A stretch of DNA of 64,000 bases, taken from positions 558,001 through 622,000 of the forward strand of contig JAILXV010000003.1 of NCBI GenBank assembly GCA_045430285.1, given 5' to 3'. This document shows, piece after piece, positions 1 to 9,621 of this stretch. The notes under the pieces are model-generated. The model searched no databases. It saw only the letters and a list, made by a program, of their open reading frames with translations, and was not told where the DNA came from. A program made the position numbers and the translations under genes. Positions within the stretch are counted from its first letter, which is position 1. Every line of letters begins with the position of its first letter. This stretch comes from Agarilytica sp045430285 (GTDB lineage Bacteria > Pseudomonadota > Gammaproteobacteria > Pseudomonadales > Cellvibrionaceae).

Positions 1-1
1 C

Positions 2-1081
2 CAGACAGACCAAGAAATAGCTGTTCAAACAGAAAACCAACAGCGTGAAGTTGAAGTTGCAGAACAGAATCGAAAACGAGCAGTAGTGATTGAGGTCGAA
101 AAGGTCACGCGGGCGCAAGATTTAGAAGTGGTTTCTCGTGAGCGAGAAGTAGAGCTTCAGCGCATCGATGCAGAAAAAGCAGTAGAAGTTGAGAAAAAAG
201 AAATTGCCAACGTCATTCGCGAACGTGTTGTTGTGGATAAAACAGTGGCCATTGAGGAAGAAAAGATTAAGGAAGTTCGTGAGGTATCTGAGGCTGACCG
301 CTTGAAGCAGGTACAGGTATTAGATGCTGTTGCTAAAGCAGAAGAAGCAAAAGTTAAAGAAGTGAAGCGTGCGGAAGCAGAAGAACTGGCTGCTAAACAT
401 AAAGCCGGAGAAATAACCGTTCTCGCGCAGGCCAATCTTGAAGCGTCAGCAAAAGAAGCCGATGCTCAGAAAAAACTTGCTGAGGGTACGCAAGCTGAGC
501 GAGCTGCGCCGGGTTTGGCAGATGCAAAAGTACAAGAAGCAAAAGCCGATGCATTGGAAAAAGAAGGCCTAGCCGAAGCACGAGTCGTTTCTGCGAAAGG
601 TGAATCCGACGCGAGTGTGGTGTCGAATGTTGGCGAAGCTGAGGCAAGTGTTGTTGCTTTGAAAGGTTCTTCTGAAGCCAAAGCGACCAGTGAAACAGGT
701 ATCGCCGAAGCTGAAGTTATCCGCCAGAAATTTAAAGCTGAAGCGGATGGCTTAGTAGATAAGTTCCAAGCGATGAACAGTATGAGCACCGATGCTAGGG
801 AGCACGAAGAATATCGTATGGGTTTAGAGGTAGCGTTAAAAGAAGCCCTCGCTTCGCTCGATGCAGGGAAAGACATCGCTAAGGAAAATGCACAAGTCCT
901 AGCAACTGCGCTAGAAAAAGCGAAGATTGATATTGTGGGTGGTGAGGATCATTTCTTCAATAACTTTGCGAAATCACTGTCAATCGGTAAAGCCATTGAT
1001 GGTATGGCCGAGAAGAGCGGCACACTCCAGGCGGTACTTGGCAAAGTGTTGGAGTCAGCCACGGACAAAGATCCAGCTTAG
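2..1081 (+). CDS. SPFH/flotillin-family protein, C-terminal part (cut by window edge)
   Basis: The reading frame is open from the first bases of the window, so the true start and the SPFH (band 7) domain lie upstream. The GTG at 86 is not a convincing start. What is visible is about 250 residues of Ala/Glu/Lys-rich, heptad-like sequence with many EA, KA and AEA repeats, typical of the long coiled-coil 'flotillin' tail. A short C-terminal part with Gly and hydrophobic residues (SLSIGKAIDGMAEKSG) follows. Flotillins form oligomeric membrane scaffolds. It precedes a glycine-zipper protein and a giant ATPase on the same strand, and this SPFH plus DUF3686-ATPase pairing is a recurrent neighbourhood as I recall it. 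The family call rests on composition and context because the diagnostic domain is out of view. Confidence 0.7.
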   Translation, partial: QTDQEIAVQTENQQREVEVAEQNRKRAVVIEVEKVTRAQDLEVVSREREVELQRIDAEKAVEVEKKEIANVIRERVVVDKTVAIEEEKIKEVREVSEADRLKQVQVLDAVAKAEEAKVKEVKRAEAEELAAKHKAGEITVLAQANLEASAKEADAQKKLAEGTQAERAAPGLADAKVQEAKADALEKEGLAEARVVSAKGESDASVVSNVGEAEASVVALKGSSEAKATSETGIAEAEVIRQKFKAEADGLVDKFQAMNSMSTDAREHEEYRMGLEVALKEALASLDAGKDIAKENAQVLATALEKAKIDIVGGEDHFFNNFAKSLSIGKAIDGMAEKSGTLQAVLGKVLESATDKDPA

Positions 1082-1165
1082 GGCACGTTATAAGCGAGTG
1101 AGATGCTCCAGGTAAAACTGCAGCGTCTCCAGCGATTTCTCTTAGAGCGAGGTAAAAGGATTCTC

Positions 1166-1456
1166 ATGAAAGAACTAAACGACCTAATAGGGCTTGTTAC
1201 CCAAGACAATATAAAAAAGGGCGCTGGTATCGGTGCGGCAGTGGGTGCTGCTATTGGAGCAACCGCTGGTGGCGAGGGTAAAACCCTAAAAAATGCGGCA
1301 GTTGGTGCAGGCTTAGGGGCCGCAATTATGTGGGCCTTAGATCAATATCAATTTGATCCGCCTAAAAAGCAGGGTGCCAATTCGGATGGTAGTGCTGAAG
1401 AGGGTACCGACGGCGGTCCGGAAAGCAATCAACACTCGCCAGTAGCAACAAAATAA
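1166..1456 (+). CDS. small glycine-zipper membrane protein
   Basis: A 96-residue protein. I chose the ATG at 1166 because AAAGGA lies just upstream; a longer frame from 1103 has no ribosome site and runs through unlikely sequence. Residues 17-60 are a glycine-zipper stretch (GAGIGAAVGAAIGATAGG and GAGLGAAIMW), the pattern of small proteins that insert in or pack against membranes. The C-terminal third is polar, acidic and probably disordered. It sits between the flotillin-like gene and the giant ATPase (17 nt before the latter), so it is probably a membrane component of the same assembly. No specific function is recognised. Confidence 0.7.
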   Translation: MKELNDLIGLVTQDNIKKGAGIGAAVGAAIGATAGGEGKTLKNAAVGAGLGAAIMWALDQYQFDPPKKQGANSDGSAEEGTDGGPESNQHSPVATK

Positions 1457-1473
1457 ATTTCAAGGAAAATTTT

Positions 1474-4400
1474 ATGTCTGAACAGGTTGCAGAAAGCATT
1501 GTCGATGCGGCAGTGGCCGAGGGCGGTGCGTACGAAGTCATAAAAAAGCGGCTCCTTGAGCAAGGACGTACATTAGAAGAGCAAGTAAAAAAACTAAACG
1601 CCGCGCGGCTAGAAGAGTTTGGCAGTACCGATATGAGCGTGGCGGCGCGTGTGCGTGTGCGAACCGAGAATAACTGCATTGCGCGGGATATTGTTCAAGT
1701 AGGTGATCACCTACTATTTGGCTACAACGTATTTATTGGACTAAAAAAAGAAACACAAGTTGAAGATGTATTTGCTGTATTTAACTTGGCATCCGAGACC
1801 GATAGTTTTGAAATGCGGGAAGTCGCTCACGACACCACGTTTCTCAGTGATACAAAATTTGTAAAAGATTTTAAAGAGCTTTATCGCTATTACAAGCAAA
1901 CTAAGTTGCTTGAGCTCACAATTAAAGACGGTAAGCTCTTAATGGGCTTTCAGATTGGGGAGCGGATTGAAGATATTCGTGTTTTTCGTTGGGCAGTAAT
2001 GCCGAGTGGCGAAGTAGAATATATCGATAATCGCGGAGAGCGGGATATTCAGCTGCCGTCCTCCTATGATTTTGAATGGACGGAATGTCTACGAGAAGAT
2101 GTCGTACACGGCAAACACCCACATTTGAATATTCTAGATACCGTATTTATTGAGTGTATCGGTGGGGATCTTACTGTAAAAATCGAAGATAATACCAAAG
2201 AAGGTCAAGGGGTATATTCTGAATCGGTAGATAATCTTACGCAGTCCATTGATGACGGACAATACTGGTACGCTCGCCTGGGCGACCTGTTCCTAATTAA
2301 AGTTTTACCCTATCAAGAAACGCAGTGGCGTTACCTAGTATTTAACACACTTACTCAAGCAGTCGTGCGAATAGATGCTATTGGCGCATCCTGCGTCCAG
2401 TTACCCGAAGATCACGGTATTGTTTTTCCTGGGGGCTATTACCTCCAGTCGGGGGAATACAAAACCTTTGGAGATGAGCATCCAGGGCTAAAATTCAAAC
2501 GCGCCATTCGATCACCAAATGGTGAAGACGTGTTGTACGTATTCTACGAGAAAGTTGGTGGGATCGTTGCGTTACTCGCTTACAATATGATTGACAAAAA
2601 ACTCCAAAATCCGATTTATGGTCACGGCTACGCACTGGCTGAAAATGGCACCATCGTATTATTTTCAGCAGAGGAAGAGGCTACACGTGTTCATCCGATG
2701 CAGATTTGGGTAACGCCCTATTTCAGCGATGAATTTGCAAGTAATCAACCCGAAAGCCAAACGTTTTATGGGCGAATAGGTAATGCCGCTTTAGTTCGAG
2801 GTGTTTCAGACCTTTACAGTGTGTGCCGTGCGATTGAGCACCAGTCTGTCTCTGTACGCTTATACGAAGAGTTAAGTAAAGATACATTAAAAATATTCGA
2901 CGATCATTATTGGGTTGCAGAGAAACAATTGGGCGATATCCCTACGCTTCTTAAAGAGGTTTCAGCAACGTCTGAATTAGCGATCGACGAGTTTGAAAAA
3001 GTTCAGAGTATTCGGCAGCAGTCCATCAAGGCTCTCCGCGATGCTGAAGAAGCGCAAGATGACTTGATAACAGAGGTGCGTACTGCCTCATGGGATACAG
3101 CGGAAGACTATGTACAAACGTTGGACAAGATACGTCATGCACGTGGGCATCTAGCGACGATTAAGGAATACCGTTATATAGATTTACCCCGCTTAGAAAA
3201 CATGGATGAGGAGTTACAAGCACTACAGTTAACCCTCAGTGAAAAGACGGTCACCTTTCTCGGTAACGAAAACGCCCTTCATCCCTATCTTGAGAAGATA
3301 GATAGCATAAATCACGATCTCGATAGTGCTCAGACAGTTGCTGAATTAAAACCCATCATCGATGTGATCGAAAGTACGGCTTCAGGTTTAGACCTCCTAT
3401 CGGAATTACTTTCTACGCTTAAAGTTAACGATGCAACAGTACGAACACGAATCGTCGATTCGATTTCAGAAGTATATTCAAAGCTTAATCAGAGTAAAGC
3501 GAATGCCAAACACAAACAAAAAGGTATTGGCAGCGAAGAAGCGACAGCTGAGTTTTCGGCACAATTCAAACTTTTCTCTCAGAGCATCACCAATGCGTTA
3601 AGCCTGGCAGATTCGCCCGATAATTGCGACGAGCAAATGTCACGATTATTGGTGCAGTTAGAAGAGTTGGAAAGTCAGTTCAGTGAATTTGAACAGTTTC
3701 TTGGCGACATCATGACCAAGCGAGATGAAATCTATGAGATTTTTGAATCGCATAAGCAGCAACTGGTGGATCAACAGCAACGTAAAGCACAATCGATCGC
3801 CGATGCCGCCGATCGAGCAATCAAAAGTATCGAACGGAGATCATCGAAATTTACAGAAGTAGAGCAACTCAATACCTATTTTGCGTCTGACCCTTTGGTA
3901 ATGAAAGTTCGCGAATTCGTAGAAGATCTTGTGAGCCTAAATGCTTCTGTAAAAGCCGATGATATTGAAGCTCGTTTTAAAGGCGTAAAAGAACAGGCGA
4001 TACGAATACAGCGCGACAAGTCGGATATTTATGAGGGTGGTGGCAATGTTATTAAACTCGGACCACGTCATCGCTTCAGTGTAAACAAGCAAGATCTAGA
4101 TCTTACAATCATCCCACGAAATGATTACCTAAATTTACATTTAAGCGGAACAGATTATTTCGAACCTATTGAAGATGAGGCGCTGTTAGCACTGCGCCCC
4201 TATTGGGATATAAATATTATTTCTGAAAGTGAGACTGTGTATCGAGCAGAGTACCTTGCTTACAGCATTTTGCGTGCGGCAGAACGAGAAGAGCATGGTT
4301 TGAATCTCGATATCTTGGGCCGGGCTGTCCTTGAAGATGATGATATCAAAAAGGTGGTAAAGGATTTTGCCGCGCCTAGATATAAAGAAGGGTATGAAAA

Positions 4401-6852
4401 AGGCATACATGACCATGACGCAGTTGCCATACTAAGTAAAATTGTTCCCTCACTGCAGTCAGCTGATTTACTACGGTTTGACCCGCTATGCAGGGGCTTC
4501 GCTCAAGTCTTTTGGGCGAATATCAAACGTATTACCCAACAACTGCAAAACAAGCGTCTTACCTATGAAACATGGACCGAGAGAGCGCAGTCAGCGCTGC
4601 AAATGCAAAGCGTCTTTGCAAGTACTGAAGCTCAAACGCTTCTCTCCAGTGAAGTACGGGCCGCGATGAATGAGTTCGTCCAAATACACCCAATTGATGT
4701 CTCACCTATTAATATTGCGCGCGCTGCAGATTACCTTGTTCAGGAATTGGGGCGAGACAGAATAGAATTCATTGGTAGTAAATATGCGCAACGTTTGGCG
4801 GGTGAATTGCGACGGTCAATGGACGATGAAAGCTGGCGACGTTTCCAACTTGCTCTGGAGAAAATGCTGGGGTGGCCAGCAGAACGCTGGAATCTTTCCT
4901 GTGCTTGGTTAAAAGCCTTGGTTGAAGAAAAACAGCTGAATGTACTTGCGCGTTATATTCCAGAAGCCGCTGGATTAATTAATGCAGATGAACGGATTGG
5001 CCGTCGTTTGACAGAGGCGGATTTAGAAATTTCAGTAGAAGGCCTAATGGGCGAGCACGAGCTAATAGAAAAACGCTCGTTGAGTTTTGCTTTAGATGAA
5101 TTCCTCATGCGTTTAAATGAGCACGAAGCGCAGCATATCCCCAATTATGAAAGCTATGTTGAGATTCGTCAGTCCATTGCAGAAACACAACGTAAGACCT
5201 TGAGGTTAGAAGAATATAAACCACGCCCCTTGAGTTCTTTTGTTCGGAACAAGCTAATCAACGATGCGTACTTGCCTATTATTGGTGACAATTTAGCAAA
5301 ACAGATGGGTACGGTCGGTGAAAACAAGCGGACCGATTTAATGGGCTTGCTGATGATGATATCGCCCCCTGGCTACGGTAAGACCACTTTGATGGAATAC
5401 GTGGCGAATCGTTTGGGTCTTATTTTCATGAAAATCAACTGTCCTGCATTGGGGCATGAAGTGACGTCGCTCGACCCTTCTCAAGCGCCCAACGCAACGG
5501 CGAAACAAGAACTACAAAAACTAAACTTATCGTTAGAGATGGGTAATAACGTCATGTTATACCTGGACGATATTCAACATACCGACCCAGAATTTTTACA
5601 AAAATTTATTTCCCTATGTGACGGCACTCGTAGAATAGAAGGCGTATGGAAGGAGCAAACGAAAACATACGACATGCGTGGTAAAAAATTCTGTGTCGTT
5701 ATGGCGGGCAACCCTTATACGGAGTCCGGGGATGTATTTAAGATTCCCGATATGTTGGCGAACCGTGCGGATATTTATAACCTTGGTGATATTCTTGGTG
5801 GAACGGACGAGCAGTTCGGGCTCAGCTATATAGAAAATTCGTTAACCTCTAACGCCGTATTGGCGCCCCTCGCGACGCGAGAAATGAAAGATGTTTACGT
5901 ATTTGTTGATATGGCATTAGGGCGAGATGTTGCCACTACAGACTTAAGTCACCAATACAGTGGTGCAGAAGTAAATGAAATCGTTGACGTTTTGAAAAAG
6001 CTGTTCGTTATTCGTGACGTTGTACTCAAGGTGAATCAGCAATATATCGCTTCAGCCGCACAAGCTGATAAATACCGAACGGAACCGCCTTTTAAGTTAC
6101 AAGGCAGTTATCGAAATATGAATAAGATGGCTGAAAAAGTATCGTCGGTAATGAATGACGACGAGCTTATGCAGTTAATTCAAGACCACTATTTGGGGGA
6201 AGCTCAGCTACTTACTACCGGGGCCGAAGAAAACTTATTGAAGCTTGCAGAGCTGCGTGGAAATATGACAGATACGCAGAAAGAAAGGTGGCAGAAGATT
6301 CAAGAAGATTTTCAGCGAAATAAGGCTATGGGTGGCGATTCAGCAGATACTGGTCAGAAAGTGGTGGGTCAGCTTTTGGATCTCGTGGGCAGTGTCGAAA
6401 ATATTGCGGCTGCAACCGCACATATTTCACGGGAAGCAAAATTGCAGAATCGTTTGAATAAGCAAATCGCACAGAAAGAAATATCAAACAGTGATGAAAA
6501 GGATACTGCCCTACTCAGTGTTCTGGAAGATATTAAAGCGGCGATCAAAGAAAGCGATGCAAAAGTGGAAGTGGTGAACGAGCCTGTTCCTGGTATCGAC
6601 AAGTTACTGCGTGTATTGGCAACAACGATCGAGAGTAGTATTTTTCCTCTAGTGAGAAGCATGGATAAAAAACTCGATATTGATTTGAAAACCCATGACA
6701 AAATGAGCGATGTATTTACGCAACTAAGAGAATTGGAGAAAGAGCTTAAGGCTGGGAGCCTACAACGAACGAGTGGAGCTAGCGCTGGTCACAAAACTAA
6801 AGCCAAGCCCAAAACAATTCCGAAATCACCGAAACCCCCAAAGGGTGAGTAG
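1474..6852 (+). CDS. giant AAA ATPase of the 'DNA repair ATPase' (DUF3686) family
   Basis: A 1792-residue protein. The N-terminal ~450 residues match what I remember of the DUF3686 family: an early AEGGAYEV motif, then RVRTENNCIARDIVQVGD and LFGYNVFIGLKKETQVEDVF. Residues ~480-880 are rich in heptads and probably form long coiled coils. An AAA core follows near residues 1290-1440, with Walker A SPPGYGKTTL (~1297), Walker B VMLYLDDIQ (~1363) and sensor-1-like VVMAGNP (~1410). The C-terminus ends in a Lys/Pro-rich tail. The family name implies DNA repair, but the flotillin, glycine-zipper and rhomboid neighbours argue for a membrane-linked stress or conflict role (inference). The ATG at 1474 follows AAGGAAAATTTT. 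Confidence 0.85.
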   Translation: MSEQVAESIVDAAVAEGGAYEVIKKRLLEQGRTLEEQVKKLNAARLEEFGSTDMSVAARVRVRTENNCIARDIVQVGDHLLFGYNVFIGLKKETQVEDVFAVFNLASETDSFEMREVAHDTTFLSDTKFVKDFKELYRYYKQTKLLELTIKDGKLLMGFQIGERIEDIRVFRWAVMPSGEVEYIDNRGERDIQLPSSYDFEWTECLREDVVHGKHPHLNILDTVFIECIGGDLTVKIEDNTKEGQGVYSESVDNLTQSIDDGQYWYARLGDLFLIKVLPYQETQWRYLVFNTLTQAVVRIDAIGASCVQLPEDHGIVFPGGYYLQSGEYKTFGDEHPGLKFKRAIRSPNGEDVLYVFYEKVGGIVALLAYNMIDKKLQNPIYGHGYALAENGTIVLFSAEEEATRVHPMQIWVTPYFSDEFASNQPESQTFYGRIGNAALVRGVSDLYSVCRAIEHQSVSVRLYEELSKDTLKIFDDHYWVAEKQLGDIPTLLKEVSATSELAIDEFEKVQSIRQQSIKALRDAEEAQDDLITEVRTASWDTAEDYVQTLDKIRHARGHLATIKEYRYIDLPRLENMDEELQALQLTLSEKTVTFLGNENALHPYLEKIDSINHDLDSAQTVAELKPIIDVIESTASGLDLLSELLSTLKVNDATVRTRIVDSISEVYSKLNQSKANAKHKQKGIGSEEATAEFSAQFKLFSQSITNALSLADSPDNCDEQMSRLLVQLEELESQFSEFEQFLGDIMTKRDEIYEIFESHKQQLVDQQQRKAQSIADAADRAIKSIERRSSKFTEVEQLNTYFASDPLVMKVREFVEDLVSLNASVKADDIEARFKGVKEQAIRIQRDKSDIYEGGGNVIKLGPRHRFSVNKQDLDLTIIPRNDYLNLHLSGTDYFEPIEDEALLALRPYWDINIISESETVYRAEYLAYSILRAAEREEHGLNLDILGRAVLEDDDIKKVVKDFAAPRYKEGYEKGIHDHDAVAILSKIVPSLQSADLLRFDPLCRGFAQVFWANIKRITQQLQNKRLTYETWTERAQSALQMQSVFASTEAQTLLSSEVRAAMNEFVQIHPIDVSPINIARAADYLVQELGRDRIEFIGSKYAQRLAGELRRSMDDESWRRFQLALEKMLGWPAERWNLSCAWLKALVEEKQLNVLARYIPEAAGLINADERIGRRLTEADLEISVEGLMGEHELIEKRSLSFALDEFLMRLNEHEAQHIPNYESYVEIRQSIAETQRKTLRLEEYKPRPLSSFVRNKLINDAYLPIIGDNLAKQMGTVGENKRTDLMGLLMMISPPGYGKTTLMEYVANRLGLIFMKINCPALGHEVTSLDPSQAPNATAKQELQKLNLSLEMGNNVMLYLDDIQHTDPEFLQKFISLCDGTRRIEGVWKEQTKTYDMRGKKFCVVMAGNPYTESGDVFKIPDMLANRADIYNLGDILGGTDEQFGLSYIENSLTSNAVLAPLATREMKDVYVFVDMALGRDVATTDLSHQYSGAEVNEIVDVLKKLFVIRDVVLKVNQQYIASAAQADKYRTEPPFKLQGSYRNMNKMAEKVSSVMNDDELMQLIQDHYLGEAQLLTTGAEENLLKLAELRGNMTDTQKERWQKIQEDFQRNKAMGGDSADTGQKVVGQLLDLVGSVENIAAATAHISREAKLQNRLNKQIAQKEISNSDEKDTALLSVLEDIKAAIKESDAKVEVVNEPVPGIDKLLRVLATTIESSIFPLVRSMDKKLDIDLKTHDKMSDVFTQLRELEKELKAGSLQRTSGASAGHKTKAKPKTIPKSPKPPKGE

Positions 6853-6870
6853 GACAGGGTGGATATTTAA

Positions 6871-7428
6871 TTGGTCGACAAAAAAATCCGCCTGATTCTG
6901 ACCATATGCCTGATCATGGTTGGAATTCACGGAGTGAATATCATCCTCAATCACCAGCTTTCCCATTTTGGGATTCGCCCCGGTGATGTTCACACGTTGC
7001 CCTATATCCTATCTGCACCATGGTTGCATGGTAGTTGGGGGCATTTAATGAATAATCTCGCGGGTTTAGCGATATTCAGTGCTCTAAGTTTGATTCGGGG
7101 CACGACATTTTTTGTTAATGCGAGCATTATTATTGTCGTGATTACCGGTGTCTTGGTATGGCTTTTTGCTCGCAGTGGCGCAACGCATATCGGCGCAAGT
7201 GGATGGATATTCGGACTATGGAGTTTGTCGATAGCTATAGCATGGTTTCAACGTAGTTTTCTGAATATCGTCATTGCCGTATTTGTCGCAGTTTTTTACG
7301 GGGGAATGATTTGGGGTGTATTGCCTTCAAACCCTCATGTGTCATTTGAGTCGCATTTATTTGGCGCTATCGCAGGTGTGGCGGCTGCGTACTTAATGAC
7401 ACGAAAGAAAAAGAAAATTGATAGTTAG
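6871..7428 (+). CDS. rhomboid-family intramembrane serine protease
   Basis: A 185-residue multi-pass membrane protein with about six predicted helices, the minimal bacterial rhomboid size. The catalytic signature is present: Ser110 in HIGASGWIFG, and His162 in SFESHLFG within the last helices. The oxyanion/His-Asn region reads HGSWGHLMNN. Rhomboids cleave transmembrane segments within the bilayer. The start is TTG at 6871, 18 nt after the giant ATPase stop. No better in-frame start precedes the first helix, so start confidence is moderate. As part of the 1-8023 cluster, a likely substrate would be a membrane partner such as the glycine-zipper protein (inference only). Confidence 0.85.
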   Translation: MVDKKIRLILTICLIMVGIHGVNIILNHQLSHFGIRPGDVHTLPYILSAPWLHGSWGHLMNNLAGLAIFSALSLIRGTTFFVNASIIIVVITGVLVWLFARSGATHIGASGWIFGLWSLSIAIAWFQRSFLNIVIAVFVAVFYGGMIWGVLPSNPHVSFESHLFGAIAGVAAAYLMTRKKKKIDS

Positions 7429-7477
7429 AATGTCAAGTGCTCATGTAACTGCCCAGATCACAATATGAGGTAAAACT

Positions 7478-8023
7478 ATGAAATGCCCAAGTTGTAAAAC
7501 GCCTGATTTAGTGCCTACTGAAATTGAGAAAGGTCTCGTTAGTGCGGGCTGTAATTCGTGCGACGGTGTTTTATTGCCGCTGATTAACTACCGATATTGG
7601 TTAGAAACTATTGGTGCTGAAGCTGTCAACGATAATGTCGACCAACATGTTGAGGCAGATGATAGCAAGTCCGCGAAAATCTGCCCCAAGTGCAGTAAGC
7701 TCATGAGTAAATATCGGGTGGGGTTGGAGCAGGAAAATAGGGTTGAACTTTGTTCGCACTGTGATGAGGTGTGGTTGGATTCAGGCGAATGGCAATTGCT
7801 CAAAAGCTTAGAGCTACATGACAAGCTTCCGAATGTATTTACCGAAAGCTGGCAGCGGCAACTCCGTGTAGATAGGGAGAAGAGTAAACTCAATGCCCAT
7901 TTCGAAAGCGTAATGGGTGAGCAAGATTTTGAAAAAGTCAGGGTTTTTAAAGAATGGTTAGATACGAGCGTCCACGCCGCGGATATAAAACACTACTTAA
8001 CAATTAATTTCGATGTGAGCTAA
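7478..8023 (+). CDS. two-zinc-ribbon (zf-TFIIB-like) protein
   Basis: A 181-residue soluble protein with two CxxC-CxxC zinc-ribbon units. The first is MKCPSC at residues 3-6 with CNSCDGVLL (~25-28). The second is ICPKC (~69-72) with ELCSHCDEVWLDSGEW (~91-104). The second matches the TFIIB-type zinc finger family (C..C...W.D.GE). The C-terminal 70 residues are charged and helical with no recognised motif. It follows GAGGTAAAACT before the ATG. Proteins of this type often act as small adaptor or metal-binding partners of membrane proteases. It is last in the flotillin/ATPase/rhomboid run and is convergent with the MATE gene. Confidence 0.75.
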   Translation: MKCPSCKTPDLVPTEIEKGLVSAGCNSCDGVLLPLINYRYWLETIGAEAVNDNVDQHVEADDSKSAKICPKCSKLMSKYRVGLEQENRVELCSHCDEVWLDSGEWQLLKSLELHDKLPNVFTESWQRQLRVDREKSKLNAHFESVMGEQDFEKVRVFKEWLDTSVHAADIKHYLTINFDVS

Positions 8024-8043
8024 CAATTTGCCTTTTGTAGGGT

Positions 8044-9411
8044 TTATGTTATTCGGGTAACAAACCTTAAACGAATAGCCAGTAACACGCTTGCGGTAAA
8101 CAATCCGGCGACTAAACCCAACCAGAAACCTGCGGCGTGTTGCGCTGGGCCGAGGTAATCGGTTAATCCCAAGGTATAGCCTAGCGGTAAACCAAAACAC
8201 CAGAAGGTGATGGTCATAATGATCAATGGTGAACGTGTGTCTTTAAAGCCGCGCAACGCACCTGCGCAGGAAACTTGAATGGAGTCAGCAAGCTGAAAAA
8301 TTGCTGCGTACGTGAGTAATGCGCCGCTCAATAATATTACGTCGACTTCATTTGTATAGAGTTTCGGGATTTTGTTGCGGAGTAAAAACAACGTGATGGC
8401 GCTGAAACATGCATAGAAGATCGCCAGTGCTAATCCTAGCTTGATTGTGAATGTAGCGCGCTTGTGCTCTTGGCTTCCTAATAAAAAACCAACACGAATC
8501 GTTAGTGCGATACTGAGGCTCATAGGAATCATAAACGTGGTTGTTGCGACACTCAATGCGATTTGGTGTGCGGCGACGACGATCGGACCAAGTGAGGCAA
8601 GAAACAAAGCAACGACACCGAACATGCTGGCTTCGACAAAAAAAGTTAAACCGATAGGTGCCCCAATCACAAGAAGGTGCTGCATGCTAGGCCAGTGCCA
8701 AGAGTAGAATTTATCAAAGAGGGAAAATGCGCGGTATTCCTTTTTTCGTATAATAAACGCCATTGTAAAAAACATCACGTATAAAGAGACAGCGGTTGCC
8801 CAGCCACAGCCTTCTCCGCCAAGTTCGGGCAGCCCGAACTTGCCATAGATCAAAGCGTAATTAAGTGGCACGTTTATGATAAGCGCAATGACGCTCGTAA
8901 CGACCGCGGGCTTTGTAATCGAGACACCATCGCTATAGCTCCGTAAGACTGTGAATAACACCAAAGGCGGGAAGCCCAGAAACAAGGCTTTCAGGTAGGC
9001 GACAGCAATGGGTTGTACGTCGGGGTCCGCATTTATGAAACGTAGTAAGGGTTCGATAAAGAAAACGGTACTAATTAACAGTGGACAAAGAAGAATCGCG
9101 ATATAAAGGCTCTGATACGTATTCCTCGCGATCTCTTGGAATTGTTTGGCGCCATGAAGATGAGCTACAACAGGCGTCAGTGCTGAAATTACCCCGATAG
9201 CAATCACATAAATTGGAAACCAAATACTGCCACCGATGGCCACGGCGGATAAGTCTGTTGCGCTGTAGTGGCCAGACATAATCGTGTCCACGACGATCAT
9301 TAAGGTTTGTAATAATTGGGAAAGTAATACTGGCACGGCGAGGGAGATGAGGGTCTTGATCTCTGGCGCGGCCTGGCTTCCTCCGAAAATTCTCGCGAAA
9401 AAAGGTGTCAT
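8044..9411 (-). CDS. MATE-family multidrug/Na+ antiporter (NorM-like)
   Basis: A 455-residue inner-membrane protein with about 12 hydrophobic segments, the usual size for the MATE family. The start has the typical pattern of a short cytoplasmic stretch followed by ISLAVPVLLSQLLQTLMIVVDTIMSG, and the two halves are pseudo-repeated (VEASMFGVVALFLASLG mirrors the first half). Family members exchange cations (H+ or Na+) for organic cations, dyes and drugs. The specific substrate cannot be read from sequence. It is transcribed divergently from the DUF349 gene and convergent with the zinc-ribbon gene (20 nt apart). I see no clustering with a resistance regulator. Confidence 0.9.
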   Translation of the reverse strand: MTPFFARIFGGSQAAPEIKTLISLAVPVLLSQLLQTLMIVVDTIMSGHYSATDLSAVAIGGSIWFPIYVIAIGVISALTPVVAHLHGAKQFQEIARNTYQSLYIAILLCPLLISTVFFIEPLLRFINADPDVQPIAVAYLKALFLGFPPLVLFTVLRSYSDGVSITKPAVVTSVIALIINVPLNYALIYGKFGLPELGGEGCGWATAVSLYVMFFTMAFIIRKKEYRAFSLFDKFYSWHWPSMQHLLVIGAPIGLTFFVEASMFGVVALFLASLGPIVVAAHQIALSVATTTFMIPMSLSIALTIRVGFLLGSQEHKRATFTIKLGLALAIFYACFSAITLFLLRNKIPKLYTNEVDVILLSGALLTYAAIFQLADSIQVSCAGALRGFKDTRSPLIIMTITFWCFGLPLGYTLGLTDYLGPAQHAAGFWLGLVAGLFTASVLLAIRLRFVTRIT

Positions 9412-9621
9412 AAACGAATGCTGCTCACGGGAAAAATCGATATATCTGATAGGGTGTTGAGAAAATAGTCAAGGGCGTATCGAACATATCGAATCGAATT
9501 TGACTTGTCACGATTTGGGCGACACAGTTTGTCCTAAGTGGTTCAAAAAGTATACGAGTCTTTGTATGATCGTCGCCCCGGTTTTGCGGTGGCAGGCTTG
9601 GCATGCATAAAGGTAATAATA

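Noticed and set aside
86..1081. A complete coiled-coil protein starting at GTG 86
   Set aside because: The frame is open to the window edge and composition is uniform across position 86, so the gene is simply truncated by the window.
9538..9621. GTG start for the DUF349 protein giving 28 extra residues
   Set aside because: No ribosome site and no family-like sequence; ATG 9622 has AAAGGTAATAATA in front.
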